Positions 8,818 through 18,892 are shown, numbered from the stretch's first letter. The stretch: 64,000 nucleotides of DNA from Vibrio profundi (GCF_005281835.1 NZ_RZIS01000001.1:372001-436000), one strand, 5' to 3'. The notes: generated by a model not told the origin, from the letters alone. Program-made: numbers and translations.

Positions 8818-8851
8818 AGAATCAACCTTTCCATCTAAGTGGCGCTTTTGA

Positions 8852-9985
8852 ATGGCGATAACGGTAAATACGAACGTTTCTGCATTAGTCGCACAGAGAA
8901 ATCTGTCGAGTGCGACGGACATGCTTAATCAATCTTTGGAGCGTCTTGCTTCAGGGAGTCGTATTAACAGCGCAAAAGATGATGCTGCAGGATTGCAGAT
9001 TTCGAATCGACTTGAAGCGCAGATGAGTGGTTTAGATGTCGCAGTCAGAAATGCCAATGATGGGATTTCAATCATGCAAACTGCGGAAGGGGCGATGAAT
9101 GAAACCACTAATATTATGCAGCGCATGCGTGATCTGGCTTTGCAATCAGCTAATGGCTCCAATAGCCAAGCAGAAAGGACAGCTTTACAAGAAGAAATAT
9201 CCGCTTTAAATGATGAATTAAACCGAATCGCTGAAACGACCTCTTTTGGTGGTAAAAAGCTGCTAAACGGTGCTTTTGGCAGTACCGCATTTCAAATTGG
9301 AGCTTCTTCAGGGGAAGCAGTACAAGTACAGCTAAAGAACATGCGTACTGACAGTTTAGAGATGGGGGGCTTTAGTTATGTCGCCAATGGTATGGCTGAT
9401 AGCAATTGGTCAGTATCAGCTGGCAACAACGATTTTGCTATGTCATTTGTCGATCGGTTTGGCCAAGAGCAGAATATCGAGATTGAAGCGAAAGCGGGTG
9501 ATGATATCGAAGAACTTGCCACTTATATCAATGGTCAGACTGATTTGGTTTCAGCATCGGTCAATGATAGTGGGCAACTTCAGATATTCATGGCAGGGGA
9601 AAAAACCTCAGGCACTATTTCATTTTCGGGAAGTCTAGCCAGTGAGCTTTCTATGTCCTCGGGGGCTTATGAATCAGTCGATAACCTAGATGTGACCAAT
9701 GTTGGAGGGGCGCAGCGTGCTGTCTCTATATTGGATACGGCAATGAAATATGTCGATAGTCACCGAGCTGAACTTGGGGCATATCAAAACCGTTTTGGCC
9801 ACGCCATTAACAACCTTGAGAATGTCCACGAAAACTTGGCGTCTTCCAATAGTCGAATCAAAGATACCGATTACGCGAAAGAAACCACGCAAATGATCAA
9901 GCAGCAAATCTTACAGCAAGTGAGTACATCCATTCTGGCGCAAGCCAAGCAAGCCCCTAATTTAGCCCTGACGCTACTCGGCTAG
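8852..9985 (+). CDS. Polar flagellin (first of three)
   Basis: A 377-residue flagellin with the conserved coiled-coil N-terminus ([14 protein letters not shown] ... [20 protein letters not shown]) and C-terminus ([20 protein letters not shown] ... [16 protein letters not shown]) that form the D0/D1 filament core. Its short variable middle is typical of Vibrio sheathed polar flagella. The ATG at 8852 gives the family length. It has its own sigma-28 promoter. By position next to the pts genes it corresponds to a member of the flaCBA cluster of V. parahaemolyticus as I recall it; I do not assign a letter. Confidence 0.95.
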   Translation: MAITVNTNVSALVAQRNLSSATDMLNQSLERLASGSRINSAKDDAAGLQISNRLEAQMSGLDVAVRNANDGISIMQTAEGAMNETTNIMQRMRDLALQSANGSNSQAERTALQEEISALNDELNRIAETTSFGGKKLLNGAFGSTAFQIGASSGEAVQVQLKNMRTDSLEMGGFSYVANGMADSNWSVSAGNNDFAMSFVDRFGQEQNIEIEAKAGDDIEELATYINGQTDLVSASVNDSGQLQIFMAGEKTSGTISFSGSLASELSMSSGAYESVDNLDVTNVGGAQRAVSILDTAMKYVDSHRAELGAYQNRFGHAINNLENVHENLASSNSRIKDTDYAKETTQMIKQQILQQVSTSILAQAKQAPNLALTLLG

Positions 9986-10119
9986 TTTCTGTTAGTCATG
10001 CACTTTCGACAGCTAAAAGATAAACTTTAGTATTCATTTAAATTATTTTTCTATTATCTGCCTCTTCTCACACAAATACCTCCAACATTCTATTTTCTTA
10101 TCTTTTTTAAATAAACCAT

Positions 10120-10146
10120 TAAAGATTTTCGAAATTGCGCCGTTAT
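10120..10146 (+). promoter_or_regulatory. Sigma-28 (FliA) promoter of the second flagellin gene
   Basis: TAAA at 10120-10123, 15 bases, GCCGTTAT at 10139-10146: a perfect -35 and a -10 with 6 of 8 consensus bases at exactly the FliA spacing. It predicts a leader of about 75 bases that contains the hairpins listed next. Confidence 0.8.
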
Positions 10147-10172
10147 AAAAAGTAACTTTGAGAGAACTACTT

Positions 10173-10209
10173 GGTTTTCCGAGACGTCGGAAACCGTAAC
10201 ATCGGAAAA
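10173..10209 (+). other. Competing hairpins in the leader of the second flagellin mRNA
   Basis: TTTTCCGA (10175-10182) can pair with TCGGAAAC (10187-10194), supported by an outer GG/CC pair. It can also pair perfectly with TCGGAAAA (10202-10209). The two pairings exclude each other, and the second ends five bases before the ribosome site TTGGAG (10214-10219). Confidence 0.5.
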
Positions 10210-10227
10210 TCAATTGGAGAAATCACC

Positions 10228-11361
10228 ATGGCAGTGAATGTAAATACAAACGTATCAGCAATGACAGCGCAACGTTACTTAAACAATGCGAACAATGCTC
10301 AGCAAACATCTATGGAACGTCTGTCTTCAGGCTTTAAGATCAACAGCGCAAAGGACGACGCGGCAGGGCTACAAATCTCTAACCGTTTGAACGTTCAAAG
10401 TCGTGGTCTTGATGTTGCAGTACGTAACGCAAACGACGGTATCTCAATTGCACAAACCGCAGAAGGTGCAATGAATGAGACAACGAACATCCTGCAACGT
10501 ATGCGTGACTTGTCACTACAGTCTGCAAACGGTTCTAACTCAAAATCAGAACGTGTTGCGATTCAAGAAGAAGTAACAGCACTGAATGACGAACTAAATC
10601 GTATCGCTGAAACAACTTCCTTCGGTGGTAACAAGCTACTGAATGGTACACACGGTACTAAAGCATTCCAAATCGGTGCAGACAACGGGGAAGCGGTAAT
10701 GCTTTCACTAAAAGATATGCGCTCTGATAACATGCAAATGGGTGGAGTAAGCTATCAAGCGGAAGAAGGCAAAGGCAAAGATTGGAGTGTTCAATCGGGT
10801 TCAAATGACCTAACCATTGCCCTTACTGACACTTATGGTAATGAACAAGAGATTCAGGTTAACGCCAAAGCAGGCGATGATATTGAAGAACTTGCGACTT
10901 ACATTAACGGTCAACAAGATCTTGTGAAAGCGTCGGTAAACGAAGATGGTCAGCTGCAAATGTTCGCAGGCAATAACAAAGTAGAAGGCGAAGTGTCTTT
11001 CTCTGGTAGCCTTGCGGGTGAGTTAAGCATGCAGGATGGCAAGCAAGTTACAGTTTCTAATATTGATGTAACGTCGGTCGGCGGTGCTCAAGAATCGGTA
11101 GCTATTATCGATACTGCACTTAAGTATGTAGATAGCCATCGTGCAGAACTGGGTGCATTCCAGAACCGTTTCGACCATGCAATCAGCAACTTGGACAACA
11201 TTAACGAGAACGTAAACGCATCGAAGAGCCGTATCAAAGATACCGACTTCGCGAAAGAAACGACTCAAATGACCAAGTCACAAATCCTGTCTCAAGCGTC
11301 AAGCTCAATTCTTGCGCAAGCGAAACAGGCACCAAACTCAGCGCTAAGCCTATTAGGCTAA
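10228..11361 (+). CDS. Polar flagellin (second of three)
   Basis: A 377-residue flagellin, [20 protein letters not shown] onward, closest in style to the main Vibrio flagellins; most of its N-terminal 150 residues match the first copy. The C-terminus ends [17 protein letters not shown] chose the ATG at 10228, preceded by TTGGAG, because it gives the canonical N-terminus; an in-frame start at 10171 would add 19 residues encoded by the leader hairpin. It has its own sigma-28 promoter and a 14-bp terminator, so it is monocistronic. Codon use looks optimised (many CGT and GGT), suggesting high expression. Confidence 0.96.
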   Translation: MAVNVNTNVSAMTAQRYLNNANNAQQTSMERLSSGFKINSAKDDAAGLQISNRLNVQSRGLDVAVRNANDGISIAQTAEGAMNETTNILQRMRDLSLQSANGSNSKSERVAIQEEVTALNDELNRIAETTSFGGNKLLNGTHGTKAFQIGADNGEAVMLSLKDMRSDNMQMGGVSYQAEEGKGKDWSVQSGSNDLTIALTDTYGNEQEIQVNAKAGDDIEELATYINGQQDLVKASVNEDGQLQMFAGNNKVEGEVSFSGSLAGELSMQDGKQVTVSNIDVTSVGGAQESVAIIDTALKYVDSHRAELGAFQNRFDHAISNLDNINENVNASKSRIKDTDFAKETTQMTKSQILSQASSSILAQAKQAPNSALSLLG

Positions 11362-11378
11362 TAGAGCTAAACTAAACG

Positions 11379-11412
11379 AATAAAGCCAGGTGGTTAAACA
11401 CCTGGCTTTATT
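11379..11412. terminator. Terminator after the second flagellin gene
   Basis: A 14-bp perfect stem, AATAAAGCCAGGTG (11379-11392) with CACCTGGCTTTATT (11399-11412), loop GTTAAA. It separates the second and third flagellin transcripts. Confidence 0.92.
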
Positions 11413-11547
11413 TATATCTGGAAGAGCCCACGCTCACTTAGCGTTTACTTTGTACCTAAGATCTTATCCCTCCAAGTATGTTGGGAGAATAGTTAGACGT
11501 CGTGGTGCGATTGGGCAATATCTAATAAGGAGATAGGTATCAAATAG

Positions 11548-12675
11548 ATGGTGTCAATCAAGACAAATGTGCCCGCCACTATTGCTCAAAGGCATATGGG
11601 GAATGCACAAACGGAGGTTGTCGACGCCCATAATAAACTTCTTTCAGGCTCTAGAATTGTAACTGCAAGTGATGATGCAGCAGGAATGCAAATTGCTAAT
11701 AGGTTGCATGTCCAAACGCGTGGAATTGATACCGCACATCGCAACGCGACAAATGCTTATTCGGTGGCGCAAACAGCAGAAGGTGCTTTACATGAAAGTA
11801 CTAACTTGTTGCAAAAGCTTAGGGAGTTAGCATTACAGTCAGCAAACGGTTCAAATTCCTCATCGGATAGAGATAGCATTAATATCGAAAGTGAAATGTT
11901 GAAAGACGAGCTCGATAGAATCGCTCTTACAACGACTTTTGCAGGTGAAGAACTGTTCGATGGGTATTTGGATAAAAAGAGCTTTTATCTAGGCCCAAAC
12001 GCCAACGCAGTCACACTAAATTTGAAGAGCATGCGGACAAATATCCCAGAGATGGGAGGGAATGTTGTTCGGGCTGCCGACTCTAGTGATGAAGGCTGGA
12101 TAGTGGACCACGGTAATCACGAACTGAAGTTTACCTACATAGATGAGCTAGGGAAAACACAGGAGACGGATATCGAACTCAAAGTGGGAGACGATATCTT
12201 GCAAGCAGCAACCTATATCAACGGACAACAAGATGTATTTAAAGCGTCTGTGACCGATGATTATGAATTGCAGTTTTTTGCATCTTTTAAACAAGCGCCC
12301 AAAGGTTTTGAATTATCTGGAAGCTTAGCCGATACCCTAAGTTTAGAGAGCAGTGAACCTGTGACGCTTGATGACCTGGATTTATCGAATGTAGGGAATG
12401 CTCAACTAGGTATTGCGATCGTTGATGCATCGCTCAAGTATGTTGATGCCCATCGTGGTGAAATAGGCGGTTTTCAAAACGGTGTTAGTCGAACTATGGA
12501 TAACTTAACGAGCATGGACAGCAATATAACCTCCGCAAAAGGTCTAATTCAGGATGCTGACTATGCTAGGGAATCAACGCGATTGGTCAAATCTCAAGTG
12601 CTCGAACAAGCTACATCGGCACTCTATGCTCAAGCAAACCAGCAAGCAGGCGCTGCGATTGGGTTACTAGGTTAA
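11548..12675 (+). CDS. Divergent flagellin (third of three)
   Basis: 375 residues with the flagellin core at both ends (LLSGSRIVTASDDAAGMQIA near 32-51; KGLIQDADYARESTRLVKSQ near the C-terminus). It departs from its neighbours at many positions that are invariant in them: NVPATIAQRHMGNAQTEVV instead of [21 protein letters not shown] instead of [10 protein letters not shown], and a C-tail ANQQAGAAIGLLG. It starts at ATG 11548, but AAGGAG (11527-11532) is 15 bases away, an unusually long spacing. No good sigma-28 site is seen upstream; the best is TAGA-N16-GGCAATAT ending at 11521. It is probably a minor or differently regulated filament subunit (inference). Confidence 0.9.
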   Translation: MVSIKTNVPATIAQRHMGNAQTEVVDAHNKLLSGSRIVTASDDAAGMQIANRLHVQTRGIDTAHRNATNAYSVAQTAEGALHESTNLLQKLRELALQSANGSNSSSDRDSINIESEMLKDELDRIALTTTFAGEELFDGYLDKKSFYLGPNANAVTLNLKSMRTNIPEMGGNVVRAADSSDEGWIVDHGNHELKFTYIDELGKTQETDIELKVGDDILQAATYINGQQDVFKASVTDDYELQFFASFKQAPKGFELSGSLADTLSLESSEPVTLDDLDLSNVGNAQLGIAIVDASLKYVDAHRGEIGGFQNGVSRTMDNLTSMDSNITSAKGLIQDADYARESTRLVKSQVLEQATSALYAQANQQAGAAIGLLG

Positions 12676-12694
12676 GTTGGCTCGACACAAATAA

Positions 12695-12722
12695 AAAAAC
12701 GCTGCCCTAGAGCAGCGTTTTT
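12695..12722. terminator. Bidirectional terminator between the third flagellin and crr
   Basis: AAAAACGCTGC (12695-12705) and GCAGCGTTTTT (12712-12722), an 11-bp perfect stem with loop CCTAGA and A/T runs on both sides, serving convergent genes. Confidence 0.92.
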
Positions 12723-12743
12723 AATGTTTGGAAAGAAACTAAA

Positions 12744-13253
12744 TTACTTAGTTACTTTTAGAACTGCAGTTTCACCAACAGTTACAGAACCAGCAAGTTT
12801 GTTCAGCTCTTTGATTTCGTCCATGTTAGAAATAACAACTGGAGTTAGAGTTGATTTTGCTTTTTCTTCTAGAAGAGCTAGATCGAAAGTGATGATAGTG
12901 TCACCAGCTTTAACAGTTTGACCTTCTTCTGCTACGCGAGTGAAACCTTCACCTTTAAGTTCAACTGTGTCGATACCGAAGTGAACAAAAAGCTCAACGC
13001 CGTCGTCAGACTCGATAGAGAATGCGTGGTTAGTCTCGAAGATCTTACCGATAGTACCGTTAACAGGAGCTACCATTTTGTCGCCAGCTGGTTTGATTGC
13101 GATACCGTCGCCAACAATTTTCTCTGCGAAAACTACATCTGGCACATCTTCGATGTTTACGATTTCGCCAGATAGAGGTGCGATAATTTCGATTGCACCA
13201 GCATCAGCGCTGTCATCAGATACAAGCTTTTTAAGTTTGTCAAACAGACCCAT
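12744..13253 (-). CDS. crr: PTS glucose-specific enzyme EIIA-Glc
   Basis: Cytoplasmic phosphocarrier of 169 residues, the same length as E. coli Crr. It takes phosphate from HPr and passes it to membrane IICB proteins; its phosphorylation state controls adenylate cyclase and inducer exclusion. Active-site His91 ([13 protein letters not shown]) and His76 (NHAFSI) are present. It is the last gene of ptsH-ptsI-crr. The ATG at 13253 follows AGGAG. NagE elsewhere in this window lacks a IIA domain, so this protein is its probable donor (inference from known Vibrio and E. coli biochemistry). Confidence 0.97.
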   Translation of the reverse strand: MGLFDKLKKLVSDDSADAGAIEIIAPLSGEIVNIEDVPDVVFAEKIVGDGIAIKPAGDKMVAPVNGTIGKIFETNHAFSIESDDGVELFVHFGIDTVELKGEGFTRVAEEGQTVKAGDTIITFDLALLEEKAKSTLTPVVISNMDEIKELNKLAGSVTVGETAVLKVTK

Positions 13254-13311
13254 TGTGTCATGCTCCTAACGTTTTGTTTTATTCTGTCGAATATAGTATA
13301 CCAATCTCACA

Positions 13312-13341
13312 AAATAGACGACATTTTTTAGCCGTCTATTT
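13312..13341 (-). other. Stem-loop between ptsI and crr
   Basis: On the transcribed strand AAATAGACGGC pairs with GTCGTCTATTT (11 bp with one G-U) around loop TAAAAAAT. It begins 16 bases after the ptsI stop. Only a weak U-rich tail follows, so partial termination or mRNA end protection is more likely than full termination. Confidence 0.6.
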
Positions 13342-13357
13342 AATCAGTTACTGGCTA

Positions 13358-15082
13358 TTATTGAGATTTCTCAGCGATGAATTTGTCTACACAAGCTTGA
13401 ATTTCTTCAGCTGTTGGTAGAGAAAGTGCTTCATCTGCCATTGCCTTAACTTCAGCGAAGTTAGAGTTGCGGATTACTTTCTTAACTTTAGGGATAGAGA
13501 TACCGCTCATTGAGAACTCATCTAGACCCATACCTAGAAGAAGTAAAGTAGCACGCTCATCACCCGCTAGCTCACCACACATACCTGTCCATTTACCTTC
13601 TTTATGAGAAGCGTCGATCACTTGCTTAATTACAAGCAGTACCGCTGGAGATAGTGGGTTATATAGGTGAGAAATCATTTCGTTACCACGGTCAACTGCA
13701 AGCGTGTATTGCGTTAGGTCGTTAGTACCGATTGAGAAGAAAGAAACTTCTTTTGCTAGGTGGTGCGCAATTGCTGCCGCAGCAGGAGTTTCAACCATTA
13801 CACCAATTTCGATTTCTTCATCGAAAGCAAGGCCTTCAGCACGAAGTTCTGCTTTGTATTCTTCGATCGCTTTTTTCAGCTCACGAATTTCTTCAACAGA
13901 AATGATCATTGGGAACATGATACGTAGTTTACCGTGTGCTGAAGCACGTAGGATGCCACGTAGTTGGTCACGTAGGATTTCACGACGATCTAAGCTGATA
14001 CGAACTGCACGCCAGCCTAGGAACGGGTTCATTTCTTGTGGAAGATCCATGTACGGTAGATCTTTATCACCACCGATATCCATTGTACGGATGATCACTG
14101 GCTCGCCGTGCATTGCTTCAGCTACTTCTTTGTAAGCAATGTATTGCTCTTCTTCAGTAGGTAGCGCGTCACGGTCCATAAATAGGAATTCAGTACGGTA
14201 CAGACCAACGCCTTCACCACCGTTACGGATGATACCGTCACAATCTTTAACAGTACCGATGTTACCGCATACTTCTACTTGATGGTCATCAAGAGTGATA
14301 GCTGGTAAGTCTTTTAGTTTTGCTAGTTCAGCCGCTTCTGCTTCGAAATCAGATTTGATTTTCTTCGCTGCTTCTAGTTCAGCTTCAGAAGGGTTGATGA
14401 TGATCTTGTTGTTCATCGCGTCTAGCACAAGCATGTCGCCGTTTTTAACTTGCTTAGTGATATCGTTAGTACCAACGATAGCAGGAAGCTCAAGTGAACG
14501 TGCCATGATTGATGTATGAGATGTACGACCGCCGATATCACATGCGAAACCTAGAACGTAGTCAAGGTTGATTTGTGCAGTTTCTGATGGCGTTAGATCG
14601 TAAGCGACTAGGATAACTTCTTCATCGATATCGCTGAGTGAAACGATGTTGATACCTAGTGCGTTTTTAACGAAGCGGTTACCGATATCACGGATATCTG
14701 TAGCACGCTCTTTTAGGTACTCATCATCAAGAGATTCAAGTGCTGTCGCTTGCTCTTCGATCACTGTGTAGATCGCGTTGTCTGCGTGCATCTTGTCGTT
14801 CTTAATGAGTGCTAAAATCTCTTCTTCTAGCTCTTCATCTTCAAGCAACATGATGTGGCCTTCAAAGATTGCTTCTTTTTCTTCGCCAAAAGTTTCAAGT
14901 GCTTTTTGCTTAACAACTTCAAGCTGCTGAGAAGATTTGTTACGAGCGTCAAAGAAACGCTGAACTTCTGCTTCAACTTGGTCGTCTGAGATAGATTGAG
15001 TGTTTAGGACAATTTCATCTTCTTGAAGTAGTAGTGCTTTACCGAAAGCAATACCAGGAGATGCTAGGATGCCTGAAATCAT
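13358..15082 (-). CDS. ptsI: Phosphoenolpyruvate-protein phosphotransferase (enzyme I)
   Basis: Enzyme I starts the PTS cascade by autophosphorylating with PEP and passing the phosphate to HPr. The 574-residue protein (E. coli 575) has the N-terminal HPr-binding and phosphohistidine domain with active His189 in [13 protein letters not shown], and the C-terminal PEP-binding barrel with [12 protein letters not shown], the [15 protein letters not shown] metal-binding loop and catalytic GMCGELAGD. It lies 135 bases after ptsH with a strong stem-loop in between, and 104 bases before crr. Confidence 0.98.
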   Translation of the reverse strand: MISGILASPGIAFGKALLLQEDEIVLNTQSISDDQVEAEVQRFFDARNKSSQQLEVVKQKALETFGEEKEAIFEGHIMLLEDEELEEEILALIKNDKMHADNAIYTVIEEQATALESLDDEYLKERATDIRDIGNRFVKNALGINIVSLSDIDEEVILVAYDLTPSETAQINLDYVLGFACDIGGRTSHTSIMARSLELPAIVGTNDITKQVKNGDMLVLDAMNNKIIINPSEAELEAAKKIKSDFEAEAAELAKLKDLPAITLDDHQVEVCGNIGTVKDCDGIIRNGGEGVGLYRTEFLFMDRDALPTEEEQYIAYKEVAEAMHGEPVIIRTMDIGGDKDLPYMDLPQEMNPFLGWRAVRISLDRREILRDQLRGILRASAHGKLRIMFPMIISVEEIRELKKAIEEYKAELRAEGLAFDEEIEIGVMVETPAAAAIAHHLAKEVSFFSIGTNDLTQYTLAVDRGNEMISHLYNPLSPAVLLVIKQVIDASHKEGKWTGMCGELAGDERATLLLLGMGLDEFSMSGISIPKVKKVIRNSNFAEVKAMADEALSLPTAEEIQACVDKFIAEKSQ

Positions 15083-15170
15083 AGCCTTACCTTAAGTTGG
15101 TCAACTGTAAACGGGAGAATGGTGACTTAGTCGCTGACAAAGTGTCGAGCTTATTCATATCTATTTCGAA

Positions 15171-15201
15171 CAAAGCCACTTTGCGGGGCAAAATGGCTTT
15201 G
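15171..15201 (-). other. Strong stem-loop between ptsH and ptsI
   Basis: CAAAGCCA (15171-15178) pairs with TGGCTTTG (15194-15201) and TTTGC (15180-15184) with GCAAA (15188-15192), loop of three. On the transcribed strand the intervening position is a U-G wobble, giving about 14 continuous pairs. No U tract follows, so it is not a standard terminator. It starts 16 bases after the ptsH stop. Confidence 0.65.
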
Positions 15202-15217
15202 AAAGAAGGAGACCGAA

Positions 15218-15475
15218 TTAGTGTAGCTGATCCATTAGAGCAACTAGGTGGTCTACAGCTTGCTGAGCTTGAGGGCCTTCAGCTGAAATAGTTACGTTAG
15301 TACCTTTTACTAGGCCTAAAGTTTGTAGTTTGAATAGGCTCTTTGCGCTAGCGCTTTTGCCGTTAGAAGTCACAGTGATGTCAGCGTCGAAAGATTTTGC
15401 TTCTTTAACGAACTGTGCAGCTGGACGAGTGTGAAGACCGTTTTCTGCTGTGATTTCTACTTGCTTCTCGTACAT
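15218..15475 (-). CDS. ptsH: Phosphocarrier protein HPr
   Basis: 85 residues, identical in length to E. coli HPr. It relays phosphate from enzyme I to the sugar-specific IIA proteins. Active His15 lies in [19 protein letters not shown], and the regulatory Ser46 region reads [13 protein letters not shown]. It is first gene of ptsH-ptsI-crr, downstream of cysK as in E. coli. A GGGGT ribosome site precedes the ATG at 15475. Confidence 0.98.
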   Translation of the reverse strand: MYEKQVEITAENGLHTRPAAQFVKEAKSFDADITVTSNGKSASAKSLFKLQTLGLVKGTNVTISAEGPQAQQAVDHLVALMDQLH

Positions 15476-15724
15476 GTTATATACCCCAATTAATTTATTT
15501 TTTGTAAGTTTGTAACCAGATTAGCTTAACCGCTTTAACTTGATTCCGCTAGGGCACCAAAGTTTTGTTCGTGTCAGAACTGAAACTGATTTAAATTTTT
15601 TCCAATCATGAGGCAATGTTTCATCGCGGCTCACAACCTTCCAGAATTCTGTTTATTGCTTCTTTTATTTTGAAGCTAAAAATAAAACAGGTGTGATATT
15701 ACCAAAGGTGAGGCAGGGATCAAC
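15476..15724 (-). promoter_or_regulatory. pts operon upstream region
   Basis: About 250 bases between the cysK terminator and ptsH, read on the minus strand. It must hold the pts promoter(s). I see single CRP half-sites (TGTGA near 15693-15697 on the plus strand and TTGTGAGC near 15630 on the minus strand) but no convincing full site and no single clear -35/-10 pair. No gene is visible. Confidence 0.4.
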
Positions 15725-15751
15725 AAAAAAGCCCCTAAACGGGGCTTTTTT
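15725..15751 (-). terminator. Terminator of cysK
   Basis: AAAAAAGCCCC (15725-15735), loop TAAAC, GGGGCTTTTTT (15741-15751): an 11-bp perfect stem with a T run on the minus strand, 26 bases after the cysK stop. Confidence 0.92.
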
Positions 15752-15777
15752 GGACGAAAAATTGATTTGACCACATA

Positions 15778-16746
15778 TTACTGTTGGTTCTCTTTCTCCG
15801 TAAAGATGCCTGCAAACAGGGCTGTACTAAGGTAACGTTCACCTGAGCTTGGTAGTACTGTTACGATAGTTTTTCCTTCAAATTCAGGAAGTTCCGCAAG
15901 ACGGTTAGCTGCTACTACCGCTGCACCAGAAGAGATACCAGCTAGAATGCCTTCTTCTTCCATTAGGCGGCGAGCCATTTCAATCGCTTCATCAGATGTT
16001 ACAGATTCAACGCGGTCAACAACCTCCAAATCTAGGTTACCTGGGATGAAACCAGCGCCGATACCTTGAATTTTGTGAGGAGCTGGTTGAATTTCTTCAC
16101 CAGCTAATGCTTGAGCTATGACTGGAGATTCAGCAGGTTCAACGGCAACTGAAGTGATTGCTTTGCCTTTTTCGCCTTTAATATAGCGACTTGTACCTGT
16201 GATTGTACCGCCTGTACCTACACCAGCGACGAATACGTCAATTTCACCATCTGTTGCTTCCCAGATTTCAGGGCCCGTTGTTTTCTCGTGAATTTGCGGG
16301 TTAGCTGGGTTGTTGAATTGTTGTAGCAATAAGTATTTGTCTGGGTTTGATGCCACGATTTCTTCAGCTTTAGCAATTGCACCTTTCATGCCTTTTGCTG
16401 CTTCAGTCAACTCGAGGTTAGCACCTAGGGCTTTAAGTAGCTTACGACGCTCTAAGCTCATCGATTCAGGCATAGTAAGCGTTAGTTTGTAGCCACGAGC
16501 CGCAGCAACGAATGCTAACGCGACACCTGTGTTACCACTAGTTGGTTCAACTAGTTCAACGCCTGGCTTAAGAGTGCCTGCTTTTTCTGCTTCCCAAATC
16601 ATGTTGGAGCCGATACGACATTTCACACTGAAACTTGGGTTACGCGCTTCAACTTTTGCAAGTACTTTACCTTTACTTACCTTATTCAAACGTACTAGCG
16701 GCGTATTACCAATTGTTAGTGAATTGTCTTCGTAGATTTTGCTCAT
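15778..16746 (-). CDS. cysK: Cysteine synthase A (O-acetylserine sulfhydrylase)
   Basis: PLP enzyme making cysteine from O-acetylserine and sulfide. 322 residues from the ATG at 16746 (E. coli 323), with the PLP-binding Lys42 in [11 protein letters not shown], the substrate loop PTSGNTG near 67-73 and the phosphate-binding GTGGTITG near 176-183. The chosen start has AAGGA seven bases upstream; an ATG at 16761 would add five residues. cysZ is upstream on the same strand and ptsHI-crr downstream, the same order as E. coli. CysB control is expected from family knowledge; I did not identify a CysB site. Confidence 0.97.
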   Translation of the reverse strand: MSKIYEDNSLTIGNTPLVRLNKVSKGKVLAKVEARNPSFSVKCRIGSNMIWEAEKAGTLKPGVELVEPTSGNTGVALAFVAAARGYKLTLTMPESMSLERRKLLKALGANLELTEAAKGMKGAIAKAEEIVASNPDKYLLLQQFNNPANPQIHEKTTGPEIWEATDGEIDVFVAGVGTGGTITGTSRYIKGEKGKAITSVAVEPAESPVIAQALAGEEIQPAPHKIQGIGAGFIPGNLDLEVVDRVESVTSDEAIEMARRLMEEEGILAGISSGAAVVAANRLAELPEFEGKTIVTVLPSSGERYLSTALFAGIFTEKENQQ

Positions 16747-16915
16747 TTGATATTCCTTCATTTAATGACGGACTAAACGTAGTATGTCATTCACTATACC
16801 GTCTAGTATCTCGTATGTTTTTTGTGAACTTAGTTGAGCTTAAGGTAGATAAAAAAAAGGTAAAAGGATTAAAAAGTTATATCTTATTAGAGTGATGAGG
16901 GGCTAACAGGGGGGA

Positions 16916-16942
16916 TTTCCTAGAGCATTGCACTCTAGGAAA
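16916..16942. repeat. Inverted repeat between cysZ and cysK
   Basis: TTTCCTAGAG (16916-16925) and CTCTAGGAAA (16933-16942) form a 10-bp perfect stem with a 7-base loop, 13 bases after the cysZ stop. It lacks a T tract in either direction, so it is a possible weak or factor-dependent terminator or processing stem. Confidence 0.5.
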
Positions 16943-16955
16943 GGAAGTAACGTGC

Positions 16956-17705
16956 TTATTGTTTGTTTTTGAACTCTTCGACCCACATCGCTGTCGCACC
17001 GCACACCGCGACAGGCATGATAAACAAATTCAAAAATGGAATGGTGGTGAATAAAGCCACACAAGAACCAAAACCGTAGGCCTTAGTTTGTTTTTGTTTC
17101 AAATTGTTTCTCATGTCGCTGAAACTGATTTTGTGGTTATCAAATGCGTAGTCAGAATATTGAATTGCAAACATCCAAGAGGTGAAGGCGAACCATAGGA
17201 AAGGCGCCACGGTTTGGCCGAGTGCAGGAATCAGCAGTAATAAAAAGAGGCCAATCGCTTTAGGTAGTAGGTAAACCAGTTTGCGCCATTCTCGAGCAAG
17301 AATTCTTGGAGTGTCTTTAAGGACGTCTAGCAAACCATCGTCATTTGGTTTCTGCCCACATAGCGATTCTTCTACTTTTTCGGCAAGTAAGCCATTAAAT
17401 GGGGCAGCAATGAAATTAGCGAGTGTGCTAAAGAAATACGAAAAGGTCGCTAGGATAGTTAATGCTAGTAGTGGCCAAAGAATATAAGTTAGCCACGAAA
17501 GGAAATCTGGCATTTGCCCAAGCCAACTTTCAATCCAGATATTCAGATTTGAAAAGATATAAAAGAGGGCACCGCCAACGAGTAATATATTGGCAAGTAA
17601 AGGCAGTAATACAAATTTACGGATAGCCGGAGACATAGCTATCTCTAGTCCGTAAAAAAAATAGCCAAAGCCTGTACGTTTTTTTGATACTAAGTTCATA
17701 TTCAA
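16956..17705 (-). CDS. cysZ: Sulfate transporter CysZ
   Basis: 249-residue inner membrane protein (E. coli 253) of the EI24/CysZ family, which takes up sulfate for cysteine synthesis. It starts near SKKRTGFGYFFYGLEI and has hydrophobic helices at about 22-50 and 65-95, two shorter hemipenetrating segments around 140-190, and a C-terminal hydrophobic region with PFLNLFIMPVAVCGATAMW. It lies upstream of cysK, the same pairing as in E. coli, and divergent from zipA. An internal ATG two codons later is an equally possible start. Confidence 0.93.
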   Translation of the reverse strand: MNMNLVSKKRTGFGYFFYGLEIAMSPAIRKFVLLPLLANILLVGGALFYIFSNLNIWIESWLGQMPDFLSWLTYILWPLLALTILATFSYFFSTLANFIAAPFNGLLAEKVEESLCGQKPNDDGLLDVLKDTPRILAREWRKLVYLLPKAIGLFLLLLIPALGQTVAPFLWFAFTSWMFAIQYSDYAFDNHKISFSDMRNNLKQKQTKAYGFGSCVALFTTIPFLNLFIMPVAVCGATAMWVEEFKNKQ

Positions 17706-17920
17706 TTTTATTCGGTTAAATTGCAGACACTTCTATTGTACTGAACTGATTCAAGAAAAAAAGCGTGGCGAAAATCACACCATCTGCGGAAGTTCTTGCA
17801 TTAAGTTGTTCTAAAACTATATCTAGTTTTGGTAGAGTAGATGGAATAGCCGAATTAACCCACCTTAATCGGCGTGGTTTTCATAGAGAATCACGGTGAT
17901 TAAGAAGCTGAGAGCGTAGA

Positions 17921-18859
17921 ATGCAGGAATTGCGATTTGTACTCATTATTGTTGGCGCGCTAGCGATCGCCGCATTATTGTTTCATGGTTTATGGACGAG
18001 TAAAAAAGAAGGGAAAGCCAAGTTTGGTGATAAGCCTCTCGGTAAGTTAGATACTAGTGAAGCAGATACCGAGGATGACTTACCTCAACGCTCTTTCGCG
18101 CCCGAAGATGATTTTGAAATTATTAGAAAAGAGCGAAAAGAGCCTGATTTTTCCATTCAAGCTCCTATTGCTGATCCATTAATTGATGCTGATAGCGTGC
18201 AATCAGACAAGCAAGAAGTGAATGTTGAAGTCAACGATATTCCTTCATTCAGTGTTTCAGATGATGAGAATAAATTTGGTCAAGAATCAGAGAAGCTCTT
18301 AGAAACAGAACCTAGTTTTGAATCTGAGCCTGAAATTATTGAGGCGCCTGCTGCTACCGAAGAATTGGTTACTGCGTTTGAACCTGAGCCAAAGGTAGAA
18401 AAAGCAGAACCAGAGCCTATCGCCGAAGAGGTTGCGGAGCTAGAAGTGATTGTTCTGAATGTCCATTGTGCGGGCGATACTCCGTTTGTAGGTACTCAAC
18501 TGTTCAGAAGCATGGAAGATAATGGCTTGTCATACGGTGAAATGTCTATTTTCCACTGTTATGCGCAATCGGCGACAACACCAAAAGTTATCTTTAGTGT
18601 AGCGAACATGATGCAGCCTGGAACGTTAGAGCATGATGACCCTGCAGACTTTTCAACTAAAGGTATTTCTTTCTTCATGACATTACCGTGTTATGGTGAA
18701 GCCGAGCAAAACTTCAATATTATGCTTCAAACAGCTCAAAGAATTGCTGACGACATGGGCGGAAATGTTTTGGACGAAGCTCGAAATTTGATGACCCCAA
18801 ATCGCTTATCAGATTACCGTAAGCAAATTCGAGATTTTAAAGAAGCTCAAAGCGCCTAA
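17921..18859 (+). CDS. zipA: Cell division protein ZipA
   Basis: Tethers FtsZ to the inner membrane during septum formation. 312 residues: an N-terminal transmembrane anchor ([20 protein letters not shown], about 5-24), a charged then acidic Glu/Pro-rich linker (about 30-175), and a C-terminal FtsZ-binding domain (about 178-305) with [19 protein letters not shown] and the conserved [17 protein letters not shown]. ligA follows and cysZ is divergent, the cysZ-zipA-ligA arrangement of E. coli. Confidence 0.95.
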   Translation: MQELRFVLIIVGALAIAALLFHGLWTSKKEGKAKFGDKPLGKLDTSEADTEDDLPQRSFAPEDDFEIIRKERKEPDFSIQAPIADPLIDADSVQSDKQEVNVEVNDIPSFSVSDDENKFGQESEKLLETEPSFESEPEIIEAPAATEELVTAFEPEPKVEKAEPEPIAEEVAELEVIVLNVHCAGDTPFVGTQLFRSMEDNGLSYGEMSIFHCYAQSATTPKVIFSVANMMQPGTLEHDDPADFSTKGISFFMTLPCYGEAEQNFNIMLQTAQRIADDMGGNVLDEARNLMTPNRLSDYRKQIRDFKEAQSA

Positions 18860-18892
18860 TGAGCTATAATGCTGACTATTAACGTAATGCCG

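Noticed and set aside
10171..10227. Upstream in-frame extension of the second flagellin
   Set aside because: The extra 19 residues are encoded by the leader hairpin region, while ATG 10228 has a ribosome site and gives the canonical flagellin start and length.
15097..15291. A plus-strand frame across the ptsH-ptsI gap
   Set aside because: It covers the intercistronic stem-loop and the antisense of ptsH; there is no reason to think it is translated.
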